A stretch of DNA of 11,438 bases from Chloroflexota bacterium (GCA_016199325.1 JACQGW010000423.1:1-11438), one strand, 5' to 3'. Shown: positions 1-6,600, counted from the first letter of the stretch. Made by a program: numbers and translations. Notes: generated by a model from the sequence alone, not told the origin.

Positions 1-183
1 AATTAACCACCGAGACAACATCCTTCCCTCCTACGGCCAGAGAATACCCCACAACAGCCTAAATCATAGCCACCTGATACTCACCCCCAGCCAAATATAC
101 ACAATACTCCGTACACTACCCTTCAAGACGGTGTATTAGGCTTCGACCGGAGTGCGGCATCAGCAAGAAAGAGGTGAACGGCG
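1..183. other. AT-richer non-coding leader upstream of the first gene
   Basis: No plausible coding frame is visible here. A hand count of the first 120 bases gives about 48% G+C, well below the rest of the window. The stretch presumably holds the promoter of the plus-strand genes, and TATACA- and TACACT-like hexamers occur at about 95-115. I could not pair any of them with a convincing -35 box at proper spacing, so no promoter is called. The segment ends in the ribosome binding site AAAGAGGTGA (168-177), six bases before the ATG at 184. Confidence 0.5.
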
Positions 184-1020
184 ATGACGCTCTTGCTCCT
201 GGCCATCGCAGTGGCGGTGGTCCTCTGGCTCATCTTCAGACGGACCGGGGTGCCGGCCGTGCCCGATACCGGCCGGGTCATCCCGGAGGTGAAACGGGTC
301 GGCGGCGGCTGGGTGAGCCGGCTCCGCGGGCGCCGGGACGGATCGGACCTGGCGGAGCAGTTTCAGCGCTGGGCCGCCGACGGTGCGATGTCGACCGGGG
401 CGAAGCTGGCGAAGACGCTGCCGGCGGAGATTCGCCAGTATGCGGGTTGGCTGGAGGGGCTTTCCGCCGAAGATCGAGCGGCCGTCGTCGGGCAGGTCTC
501 GGCGTTCTGCCGGTCCGTCCAGTTCGAGCTGAGCTGGCTGGCGGACCCGAAGGTGAGCAGCGAGCTGAAGCTGGCGCTGGAAGAGGTGGTGCTGCTCCAC
601 AGCCTGGCGATCTGGAGCGCCCGGGAGATGGCCGCCTTCGTCGCGTTCAAACGATGGCAGGATGCGCCGGAAGACCGGCGGAACCGGGAGTTCGAGCGGG
701 ATCTGTACGGGAAGGTGGTTGCGGCGGGGCTGGCTGAGAGCCGGCCGGACCTGGTGCTGGCGTCGGAGAAAGAGCGGCGGGCGCACGTGCGGCAGGCGAT
801 AGCGGCGGCGGCGGAGCGGCCAGAGGCATTCGGCGACGTGCTGCGGAGCCTGGCGCGGGAGCCGGGCGCGGCCGGGAAGAGCGACGCAGGTCGGGTCGAG
901 GAATCCGTGAAGGGAGCGGCATCCTCGCCGGTGGAAGCGCCATCGAAGGCGGCGGCCCCGGCGCCGGTGGAGACGCCGGCAAAGGCGGCAGCCCCGACAG
1001 CCCGGGCGGCGACGGCCTGA
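184..1020 (+). CDS. Membrane-anchored protein of unknown function upstream of the small peptide genes
   Basis: I do not recognise the family. The ATG at 184 is chosen because AAAGAGGTGA sits six bases upstream. The product is 278 residues. Residues 2-18 form one hydrophobic helix (LLLLAIAVAVVLWLIF) followed directly by Arg-Arg, which predicts a single N-terminal anchor with the bulk of the protein in the cytoplasm. Residues of about 55-225 are mostly helical, charged and Trp-containing, with one Cys in the A-F-C-R-S context. The tail from about residue 235 is Ala/Pro/Lys-rich and holds two near-identical 12-residue units. The gene lies 76 bases before the first small peptide gene on the same strand, so co-transcription is likely. 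By position it could help production of, or immunity to, those peptides, but nothing in the sequence proves this. The coding call is firm; the function is unknown. Confidence 0.8.
   Translation: MTLLLLAIAVAVVLWLIFRRTGVPAVPDTGRVIPEVKRVGGGWVSRLRGRRDGSDLAEQFQRWAADGAMSTGAKLAKTLPAEIRQYAGWLEGLSAEDRAAVVGQVSAFCRSVQFELSWLADPKVSSELKLALEEVVLLHSLAIWSAREMAAFVAFKRWQDAPEDRRNREFERDLYGKVVAAGLAESRPDLVLASEKERRAHVRQAIAAAAERPEAFGDVLRSLAREPGAAGKSDAGRVEESVKGAASSPVEAPSKAAAPAPVETPAKAAAPTARAATA
928..999 (+). repeat. Two in-frame 36-bp tandem units in the tail of the first gene
   Basis: The units at 928-963 and 964-999 encode PVEAPSKAAAPA and PVETPAKAAAPT. They make up most of the Ala/Pro-rich C-terminal tail of the upstream membrane protein. 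Such tails are usually flexible linkers or spacers. The unit number could vary between strains. Confidence 0.7.
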
Positions 1021-1080
1021 ACTGGGGAAGCGGTGTCAGGACAAGCCGGTGGCAAGATGGCCGGACCACAATCATGTCGG

Positions 1081-1088
1081 AAAGGAGG
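1081..1088 (+). promoter_or_regulatory. Ribosome binding site for the 14-residue peptide
   Basis: AAAGGAGG lies eight bases before the GTG at 1097. This is a near-perfect Shine-Dalgarno, stronger than any seen before the large genes of the window. It is the main reason for accepting so short a reading frame. Confidence 0.7.
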
Positions 1089-1096
1089 TGTTCCTG

Positions 1097-1141
1097 GTGA
1101 AGGTGAAGACCCATGTGAAGGCGGGCCAGGACGAGGACTGA
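1097..1141 (+). CDS. 14-residue leader-only peptide (first of three)
   Basis: The peptide reads MKVKTHVKAGQDED, from a GTG start with a strong ribosome binding site. Its first ten residues match the starts of the next two peptides at nearly every position (pattern M-x-V-K-T-x-V-K-A-[G/A]), but it stops four residues later with an acidic QDED end. It may be a degenerate copy that has lost its core. It could also be a decoy or regulatory leader for the peptidase, or the precursor of a tiny product. No in-frame continuation follows the TGA: the next 50 bases run to the ribosome binding site of the next gene. The shared start and the Shine-Dalgarno make translation likely; the function is unknown. 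Confidence 0.6.
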   Translation: MKVKTHVKAGQDED

Positions 1142-1178
1142 TCCCGTTGCGTACGGAGCGTCTTCCGCGCCACGAAAG

Positions 1179-1187
1179 AAAGGAGGG
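1179..1187 (+). promoter_or_regulatory. Ribosome binding site for the 43-residue peptide
   Basis: AAAGGAGGG, followed by TGA, ends six bases before the ATG at 1194. It closely matches the anti-Shine-Dalgarno of 16S rRNA and fixes this ATG as the start. Confidence 0.75.
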
Positions 1188-1193
1188 TGATCG

Positions 1194-1325
1194 ATGAAGG
1201 TCAAGACCAACGTGAAGGCAGCGGCCTTCTGGCAGCGGTTCAAGAACGCGCTGAGCAAGACGGCGGACGAAGCCGTCGACTCGTACAAGAACAAGTTGTA
1301 CTTCTGGAAGGGGAAGGAGCTGTAG
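1194..1325 (+). CDS. 43-residue cationic peptide, putative bacteriocin-like precursor A
   Basis: The peptide starts MKVKTNVKAA and continues AFWQRFKNALSK..., ending YFWKGKEL. The first ten residues are the segment shared with both neighbours and are read as a short leader. Cleavage after A10 would leave a 33-residue core with net charge of about +3, two Trp (13 and 38), several Phe/Tyr and no Cys, which argues against lanthionine or disulfide chemistry. Residues 11-40 alternate polar and hydrophobic positions as in an amphipathic helix. In C39-processed precursors the site follows two small residues, usually GG, GA or GS, with a hydrophobic residue at -4. Here AA with V at -4 fits loosely, but the leader is far shorter than usual. 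The gene sits between the 14- and 51-residue peptides. Naming it a bacteriocin is inference from form and from the nearby C39 exporter. Confidence 0.75.
   Translation: MKVKTNVKAAAFWQRFKNALSKTADEAVDSYKNKLYFWKGKEL
1314..1319 (+). promoter_or_regulatory. Ribosome binding site for the 51-residue peptide, inside the preceding gene
   Basis: AAGGAG lies within the last codons of the 43-residue peptide gene, nine bases before the ATG at 1329. The upstream stop (1323-1325) and this start are separated by only three bases, so translation of the two peptides is probably coupled. Confidence 0.65.
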
Positions 1326-1328
1326 TAG

Positions 1329-1484
1329 ATGCAGGTCAAGACTGCGGTCAAGGCGGGTTTCGGCTGGAGCGACATCAAGGCGGCCATCAAAAAGAATGAG
1401 CCGCTCATCAAGAAGGCCGGTTCGGCCGCGCAGGACTGGACGAGCCCCTACACGTGGGGGATGAAGCTGTACAAGAACTACTGA
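1329..1484 (+). CDS. 51-residue cationic peptide, putative bacteriocin-like precursor B
   Basis: The peptide begins MQVKTAVKAG and continues FGWSDIKAAIKK..., ending TWGMKLYKNY. Cleavage after A9-G10 would release a 41-residue core with net charge of about +4, three Trp (13, 37, 43), no Cys and many Lys. It aligns with precursor A without gaps near the start: the leader, W13, an aromatic or aliphatic residue at 16, K17, A19, an aliphatic residue at 20 and K22 all match. Both peptides also end in aromatic/Lys-rich tails. The pair therefore looks like duplicated precursors, possibly acting together as in two-peptide class II bacteriocins; that comparison is inference. The start is only three bases after the preceding stop. 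The gene ends 10 bases before the stop of a convergent minus-strand gene. Confidence 0.75.
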   Translation: MQVKTAVKAGFGWSDIKAAIKKNEPLIKKAGSAAQDWTSPYTWGMKLYKNY

Positions 1485-1494
1485 GTAGTGAGCA

Positions 1495-2145
1495 TCAGCG
1501 TCCGAAGGGCCACCAGCGTCTCTTGCCACGCATCTCCTGGCCCGTGCCGCCAAACGGATCGGCCGGATGCACGACGGACTCACTCACCTCCATGACATCG
1601 CCGGGTGGGAGGAGGGCGCCGCTGCGGATCAGGAGCAGCCTGCGGAGCTCAGCCTCCCCCACCATGGCAGCGTCGAGCTGCCGGCGAAGCGCGGCCACGT
1701 CGTCGAACAAGCGGTGCCGTTCCGCGGTGGCCTGATCCAGTAGCGCCTGGAGCTTGTCGACCTCGGCGCGCAGGCGGACGACGTCGGCGGCCTCGGCTGC
1801 GGCCTGCCCCAGCAGCGCCTGGAGTCTGGCGATCTCGGCGCGCAAGCGGCCCGCGTCCTGGGCTTGGGCGGTGGCCTGGTTGAGCATCGCCTGGAGCCTT
1901 TCGACCTCGGCGCGCAGGCGGCCCGCCTCGTCAGGTTCGGCTGAAGCGGCCGCCTGTCCTTGCGCTCCCGGCGCTCCGTCTGGACGAGCCGCTCCAGCCT
2001 GGGCGCCCTCTACCAGGACCAGCACCTCCCCTTGATCCGTGATCCTGGACTTGAGCTCGCCCAGCTTGACCCGCCACCGTACCGTGCCGGCGTTGATGCC
2101 CAGGAGTGCCGCTGCCTCTGCGATGCTCACTTCACGCATTGCCAT
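1495..2145 (-). CDS. Helix-turn-helix DNA-binding protein with a long coiled coil
   Basis: The start at 2145 (ATG, MAMREVS) is chosen because GGTGAG lies five bases upstream and the DNA-binding domain starts at once. This gives 216 residues. Residues 4-45 (VSIAEAAALLGINAGTVRWR and the following stretch) have the form of the excisionase/MerR-like winged helix-turn-helix, ending in a beta-like stretch ITDQGEVLVLVE. After an Ala/Pro/Gly-rich linker come three tandem 24-residue heptad units of the R-L-R-A-E-[VI]-x-[RK]-L-Q-A-[ML]-L type, a clear coiled coil. The tail ends WWPFGR. It is the last gene of the minus-strand block, 101 bases after the exporter gene, and ends 10 bases from the convergent 51-residue peptide gene. 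A regulator of the locus is possible. DNA-binding coiled-coil proteins of this layout also occur alone, so that role is unproven. Confidence 0.75.
   Translation of the reverse strand: MAMREVSIAEAAALLGINAGTVRWRVKLGELKSRITDQGEVLVLVEGAQAGAARPDGAPGAQGQAAASAEPDEAGRLRAEVERLQAMLNQATAQAQDAGRLRAEIARLQALLGQAAAEAADVVRLRAEVDKLQALLDQATAERHRLFDDVAALRRQLDAAMVGEAELRRLLLIRSGALLPPGDVMEVSESVVHPADPFGGTGQEMRGKRRWWPFGR
1711..1926 (-). repeat. Three 72-bp in-frame tandem units encoding a coiled coil
   Basis: Units at 1926-1855, 1854-1783 and 1782-1711 each encode 24 residues with the core R-L-R-A-E-[VI]-x-[RK]-L-Q-A-[ML]-L. The first two units both start A-G-R-L-R-A-E. The high identity at DNA level suggests recent internal duplication, so the coil length may vary between strains. 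Confidence 0.8.
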
Positions 2146-2246
2146 GTACTCACCGTCAGATTGTGGAACGCTCCCCGCAGGCACGCCTCCGACCGCGGCC
2201 CGCTGCCCGTCGCCATCTCCCATGCTGCGCCATGCAGGGGAGGGCG

Positions 2247-5030
2247 TCAAGTGGCCGGCGGCTTGTCCATCAGCCGCCCGCTCTCGATCCAGAGCCGCCG
2301 CCATTCGGCGCTCTGCCAGAGGCCGACCCGGACGGCCTCTTCGGCCTCCAGCAGCGCGCGGTAGCGGGAACGGCGCCGCCGGGCAAGGGCGGATGGCCGG
2401 GCATCCTCGATGATCCGCCCGCCTCCGATGACGATCACGCGCTGGAACCCCCGGGTCTCACCCACGTCGTGCGTGATGCAGATCAGGGTCGCCTCCCGCC
2501 AGTAGACGCGCGCCCGTTCGAGCAGGTCCCGCCGCTTCGCCCGGTCCAGCCCCCGGAACGGTTCGTCCAGGATGACCAGCCGGACCCCGGCGCGGTTCAT
2601 CGCCCGACCCAGCCGAACTCGCTGCCCCTGGCCGCCCGACACCAGCCCGCCCCCCTCGCCGAGCGAGGTCTGGAGTCCGTTCGGCAACCGTTCGAGCACT
2701 TCGAACAGGTCGGCCTGCTCGACCGCCAGCGCATTCGCCGGCGCGTCGGCGGCCTGATTGCCGTAGAGCAGGTTCTCCAGGAGAGAGCGATTCCAGATCT
2801 GAACCGCCGGGTCCACCCAGGCCGTCTGGCGGCGAAGCGCGCGCAGCCGTTTGCCGCTCAGAGGCTCGCCGTCCACCAGGCAAACACCGGCCGCCGGCCG
2901 GTGCCAGCCCAGCAGAATCCCCACCAGCGACGACTTGCCGGCTCCCGATGGGCCCACGACCGCCACGTGCGTCCCGGCACCGATAGCCAGGTCGATCTCT
3001 TTCAGAATCTCATGCCCGCCCGCACGGACGGTGACACCCCGTAGCTCGACGGCAACGCCCCGGGGCGCCTCCGCAGCAGCGACCGACTCGTCGTCTTCGC
3101 CGTCCTCCTGCTCCTCGACTTCGTCGGGCGTCCCCAGCGGCTCCAGAAGCCTGAGCACCATGTTGCGGACCGCGGGGTACTGCTGGATCGTCTGCGTGAG
3201 CGACTGGCCCAGCGCCGGCAGGTTGAGCGTCCAGTAGAGCAGCAGCAGGAGCCCGCCGGCATCACCGCCCCGGGCCGCGAAGCCGGACACCAGCCAGACG
3301 GCGAATCCCGAGTAGACGACACTGCCCATCACCTGCACCATCAGCGCCAGGCGGGCGAAGTCGATGCTCGCGTGGACCCATTCCACCAGTACGTTCTCAT
3401 GCTCGCGGCGGAACGGGCGCTCGGCGCCGTGCGTCCGCAAGGGGATCAGGCCGAGCAAGGCATCCAGGTAGAATCGGCTGAGCGCGGCCGAGTGGGTGCG
3501 CAGCCGGAGGTCCCGCTCCTGGAGGAGCGGGTTCGTGGCAAAGGAGAGGCCGATGAATGCCGCGGTCGCCGCGAGGGCGATGGGCGCGGCATCCGGCTTG
3601 AGCCAGATCAGGCCGGCGGTCGTCAGCGTCAGTTGGAAGCACTGGCGCAGGATCGTTACCCCGAGGGTGGGCAACTGGCGGAGCTGGCGCAGATCGTAGG
3701 CGCGCTCGGTCATGTCCGACGTCAGGCGGCTGTGGAAGTACCGGTCGCTCAGCCGAGGGATCTTCATCAGGAAGGCGATCCGCAGGCGCATCTCCAGGTG
3801 TCGCCCGGCGCGGAAGATGGTCCCGGAGATGGGCAGCTCCAGGACGAAGAGGAGGCCGACGAAGAGGATGACGGCCACGAGCGCGGTGAGCCGAAGTTCC
3901 ATCAGCCCGAGATTCTGCCCGAGCTGCATGATGCCCTGGAGCAGCACCGCCTGGACGATCGTGCCGATGGAGGCGAGGGCCAGCGCGACCGCCAGCACGG
4001 CGGGCGTCAGCAGCCCGTCCTCTTTCAAGGCGCGGAACACGGCGAGCTCCGGCCGGTCCGGCGGCTCCTCCAGCACGGCCGCCAGCTCAGGTGACAGCGG
4101 CTCGACCTCCTCGCCCTCGAGTTCGACAGTGGGCGCGGCGCCGGCCGGCGGCTCGGCGGTCGGCGGCTCCGCCGGCAGCGGGCGGGCCGGCCGGGCGGGG
4201 CGCCGCCCCGTCACGCGCACCAACACGGCGCCGCGCAGGATGAGCGTCTCCTCTCCGTCGTCCGTGTCCCGGGGCTGCGGGTAGACCGACCAGTAGGGAG
4301 GCGGAATCGTGCCGGGGGGCTCCGGTCGCTCTTCGGCTTCTTGCAGGAAGAAGCGCTCGACGACGCCCTGGGCGTCCTTGCCGCGATCGATGCCGCCAGC
4401 GTTCACGAGGGAGGTGACCAGGCGAGTGGCGGCGTCCAGGGCTGCCAGCGGGCGCCAGCCGGGGTCTGCCAGCGCGCGTTCGCGGAGCCGCCGCGCATCG
4501 GTCTCGGCCAGCCGCAAGGCGAGCAGGCGCTGATGCAGCGGCAGGAGGAAATCATCCGACCCGGCCCATTCGCGCCAGCCGCTCGCCGGGACGGGAAAAC
4601 GGTGGATGAAGAGCGACTCCAGGAACCGTTTCCGGCTGACCCACTGCCGGCCGGTCCCGGGATCCATGACCTGGACCCAACCGCCGTGGCGCCGCCAGGC
4701 GACGACGAAGTGGGTCAGGCCGCTGGGGAGGCGAATGACGACGATGGCGGGCAAGGCGGCTGCCTCGTCGATGAGCAGATGGTCTGCCGGCAGCATGACC
4801 TGCTCGGCGTTCAGGCCGAGCTGGCCGGCCACCTCCTCCAGCGTATCAATCGAGGTGCCGTCGACCTCGGTCTGGCATGCCTCGCGGAGGCGTCCGTAGC
4901 TGGCGGAAATCCCGTAGCCTTCGAGGATGGCTTTCAGCGAGGCCGGACCGCAGTCCATGGCCGACGTCTGGACGACTTCGGGCACGAAGAAGCGCCTGCC
5001 CCCGACCGCGATGGCCTGCCCCATCATCAC
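2247..5030 (-). CDS. C39 peptidase-containing ABC exporter (peptide/bacteriocin type) with a large insertion
   Basis: Predicted to remove peptide leaders and export the cores across the membrane. From GTG at 5030 (ATG follows at 5027) it is 927 residues. The C39 domain (about 14-145) has Gln21 and Cys27 in QTSAMDCGPAS, His107 in LTHFVVAW and Asp123 in VMDPGTG, a complete catalytic set. Residues of about 150-335 form an unusual insertion with a helical part, an acidic/Pro-rich linker and an LILRGAVLVRV strand. A six-helix membrane domain spans about 340-640. The ATPase domain (657 onward) has Walker A GPSGAGKSS (Lys699), signature VSGGQ (797-801), Walker B VILDE (Glu823) and His854. The usual Q-loop Gln is Pro741. 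Family members with a C39 domain are usually about 700-730 residues, so this one is long. The start overlaps the adaptor stop by 4 nt. The three small peptides nearby are the likely substrates. Confidence 0.93.
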   Translation of the reverse strand: MMMGQAIAVGGRRFFVPEVVQTSAMDCGPASLKAILEGYGISASYGRLREACQTEVDGTSIDTLEEVAGQLGLNAEQVMLPADHLLIDEAAALPAIVVIRLPSGLTHFVVAWRRHGGWVQVMDPGTGRQWVSRKRFLESLFIHRFPVPASGWREWAGSDDFLLPLHQRLLALRLAETDARRLRERALADPGWRPLAALDAATRLVTSLVNAGGIDRGKDAQGVVERFFLQEAEERPEPPGTIPPPYWSVYPQPRDTDDGEETLILRGAVLVRVTGRRPARPARPLPAEPPTAEPPAGAAPTVELEGEEVEPLSPELAAVLEEPPDRPELAVFRALKEDGLLTPAVLAVALALASIGTIVQAVLLQGIMQLGQNLGLMELRLTALVAVILFVGLLFVLELPISGTIFRAGRHLEMRLRIAFLMKIPRLSDRYFHSRLTSDMTERAYDLRQLRQLPTLGVTILRQCFQLTLTTAGLIWLKPDAAPIALAATAAFIGLSFATNPLLQERDLRLRTHSAALSRFYLDALLGLIPLRTHGAERPFRREHENVLVEWVHASIDFARLALMVQVMGSVVYSGFAVWLVSGFAARGGDAGGLLLLLYWTLNLPALGQSLTQTIQQYPAVRNMVLRLLEPLGTPDEVEEQEDGEDDESVAAAEAPRGVAVELRGVTVRAGGHEILKEIDLAIGAGTHVAVVGPSGAGKSSLVGILLGWHRPAAGVCLVDGEPLSGKRLRALRRQTAWVDPAVQIWNRSLLENLLYGNQAADAPANALAVEQADLFEVLERLPNGLQTSLGEGGGLVSGGQGQRVRLGRAMNRAGVRLVILDEPFRGLDRAKRRDLLERARVYWREATLICITHDVGETRGFQRVIVIGGGRIIEDARPSALARRRRSRYRALLEAEEAVRVGLWQSAEWRRLWIESGRLMDKPPAT

Positions 5031-5536
5031 TGTCCGGGCTGCCTGGCTTGACCGGGGCCCTGGCGGCCCCCGGCGGGCTGGGAGCCTCCAATGCGCTGGC
5101 CGGCGGATTGCATGGCGAGCATCAGCGGTGACACGTACTGGACCTCGATGCGAACCTGCCCGGTTGTCCCCGACCGAAGCGCGCCAGGCGCATAGACGTA
5201 GATCCGTACCTGGCCCTGCGCGTTCCCCGGCCGGCTGTCGACGTCCATCACCGTGGCCCTGAGAGGCTCGGCCTGATCCTTGCCGGCCTGGTCCAGGTGC
5301 AGGGCGGCGACCTGGCCGGGACGGATGCGCGCCAGCGCCTCAGCCGGGAAGGTGGCCGTCACGGAGCCATCCCGATTCAGGTGAAACACCCGGCTGGTCT
5401 CGTAGAGGGTCATCCGGGCCGTGGCGAACCAGATGCCCCAGCCCACGAGCAACAGCATCGCGATCGCCAGCGTCGCCAGCGCGGGGAAGACGCGGTCGCC
5501 GCTGAGGGAGCGCATCGAGCGGGAAAATGGGATCAT
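5027..5536 (-). CDS. Minimal HlyD-like membrane-fusion (adaptor) protein
   Basis: ATG at 5536 is preceded by GGGGGA six bases upstream and overlaps the stop of the pentapeptide lipoprotein gene (ATGA). The product is 169 residues. A basic N-terminus precedes one membrane helix (about 18-38, LATLAIAMLLLVGWGIWF). Residues of about 45-140 alternate beta strands such as VTATFPAEALARIRPGQVAA and GQVRIEVQYVSPL, as in the beta-barrel part of HlyD/AcrA adaptors; 'I-x-P-G-Q-x-A' is typical of that part. The lipoyl domain and the coiled-coil hairpin of ordinary adaptors are absent. The C-terminal 30 residues are Gly/Gln-rich. Its gene is translationally coupled to the C39 exporter on the downstream side, which supports an accessory role. 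Assignment to the HlyD superfamily rests on fold pattern and context. Confidence 0.72.
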   Translation of the reverse strand: MIPFSRSMRSLSGDRVFPALATLAIAMLLLVGWGIWFATARMTLYETSRVFHLNRDGSVTATFPAEALARIRPGQVAALHLDQAGKDQAEPLRATVMDVDSRPGNAQGQVRIYVYAPGALRSGTTGQVRIEVQYVSPLMLAMQSAGQRIGGSQPAGGRQGPGQARQPGQ

Positions 5537-6600
5537 TGCGTTCCCCCGTTGTGCCGCACGCCCAGGAGCACGGCCCCCTTCTCGACAGCTCGGCCGTTCA
5601 GCGTCACCGTCCCGGTCATCGTCGCTCCGTGAAAGTCCGCCCATTCCAGGTTGGCCCCGAGGATCGTCACCCCCACCAGGTAGGCACCGGACAGGTTGGC
5701 CCTGGCGAGGCCGGCGCCGCTCAGGTGTGCGACTCGGAGCACGTCCCGACCCTTCTCCTTCTCGACGGCGGCGAGGATCGCGCCCCGCAGATCGGCGCCC
5801 GTGAGCACCGTCCCGTGCAGCCCGGCTCCCTGCAACTGGGCGTTGACGAGCACCGCCCTGTCCATGCTGGCTGCGGCCAGCTCGGCCGAGACCAGGCGAG
5901 CCCCGCTCAAGTTCGCCAACCGCAGGTTGGCCCCGCCAAGATAGGCTCCGGCGAGGTCGGCTCCGGTCAGGCTTGCCATGGTCAGCCTGGCCCCGGGCAG
6001 CGCCGCGCCCATCATCTTTGCTCCGCTCAGGTCCGCCCCGCTCATGGAGGCGCCGACGAGGTTGGCGGAGGTCAGGTCGGCGCCGCGCAGGCGGGCGCCG
6101 TCCAGACGGACCCCGCGCGCGTTCACGTTGCTCAGCCGGACGCCACTCAGATCGGCCCCGGTCAGGTCGGCTCCGATCAAACCGGCCTGGTCCATCTCGA
6201 CGCCGTCGAGCCGAGCATCCGTCAGGTTGCTCCGCGTGAGCACCGCCGCGGTCAGGTCGGCGCCGCTCAGATCCGCCCCGCTGAAGTTTACCCCGACCAG
6301 CCTGGTCCCCCGAAGATTGGCCCCGACCAGCAGCGCGCGACTCAGGCTGGCCCCACTCAGCCTGGCCCCGCTCAAGTTGGCGCCCTTCAGATCGGCCCCG
6401 CTCAAGTTGGCGCCTTGCAGATTGGACCGACTCAGGTTGGCTCTGCTGAGGCGGGCGTTGGTCAGGTTGGCGCCGCGCAGGTCCCGCAGGCTCAGATTGC
6501 TCTCGACACAATCGGGCGGGCACCGGCCGGGCTGACTCAGGCAGCCCGCCAGGCCGAGAAAGGCGGCCAGAACGCAGAGAGCAGAGATGATCTTGCTCAT
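5533..6600 (-). CDS. Pentapeptide-repeat lipoprotein 1
   Basis: The ATG at 6600 gives 355 residues and is chosen because a lipoprotein signal follows at once (MSKIISALCVLAAFLGLAGC, lipobox LAGC, Cys20) and GGGTGA lies upstream. The open frame extends further upstream, but only through the heptamer repeat. After the lipid-anchored Cys comes a CPPDC motif, then about 300 residues of near-continuous pentapeptide repeats of the A-[DN]-L-S-G type, which fold as a right-handed quadrilateral beta helix. A short non-repeat tail ends HNGGTQ. Cytoplasmic members such as MfpA, Qnr and McbG protect gyrase, but this one is predicted to be outside the membrane, so that role does not carry over. Its stop overlaps the adaptor start by 4 nt, linking it to the exporter. 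It is a clear paralogue of the protein at 8162-9091. Confidence 0.9.
   Translation of the reverse strand: MSKIISALCVLAAFLGLAGCLSQPGRCPPDCVESNLSLRDLRGANLTNARLSRANLSRSNLQGANLSGADLKGANLSGARLSGASLSRALLVGANLRGTRLVGVNFSGADLSGADLTAAVLTRSNLTDARLDGVEMDQAGLIGADLTGADLSGVRLSNVNARGVRLDGARLRGADLTSANLVGASMSGADLSGAKMMGAALPGARLTMASLTGADLAGAYLGGANLRLANLSGARLVSAELAAASMDRAVLVNAQLQGAGLHGTVLTGADLRGAILAAVEKEKGRDVLRVAHLSGAGLARANLSGAYLVGVTILGANLEWADFHGATMTGTVTLNGRAVEKGAVLLGVRHNGGTQ

Noticed and set aside
363..1583. Minus-strand frame of 406 residues across the first gene and the peptide genes
   Set aside because: Arg/Ser/Pro-rich composition typical of a shadow frame. The plus strand has Shine-Dalgarno sites and a conserved leader in three frames.
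5537..6523. Extended N-terminus of the adaptor frame (to 498 residues)
   Set aside because: The extension is Arg/Gln/Gly-rich out-of-frame reading of the lipoprotein gene. ATG 5536 has a ribosome binding site and is followed by a membrane helix.
5533..6600. Gyrase-protecting quinolone/microcin resistance role for the pentapeptide protein
   Set aside because: A lipobox and signal sequence place the protein outside the cytoplasm, away from gyrase.
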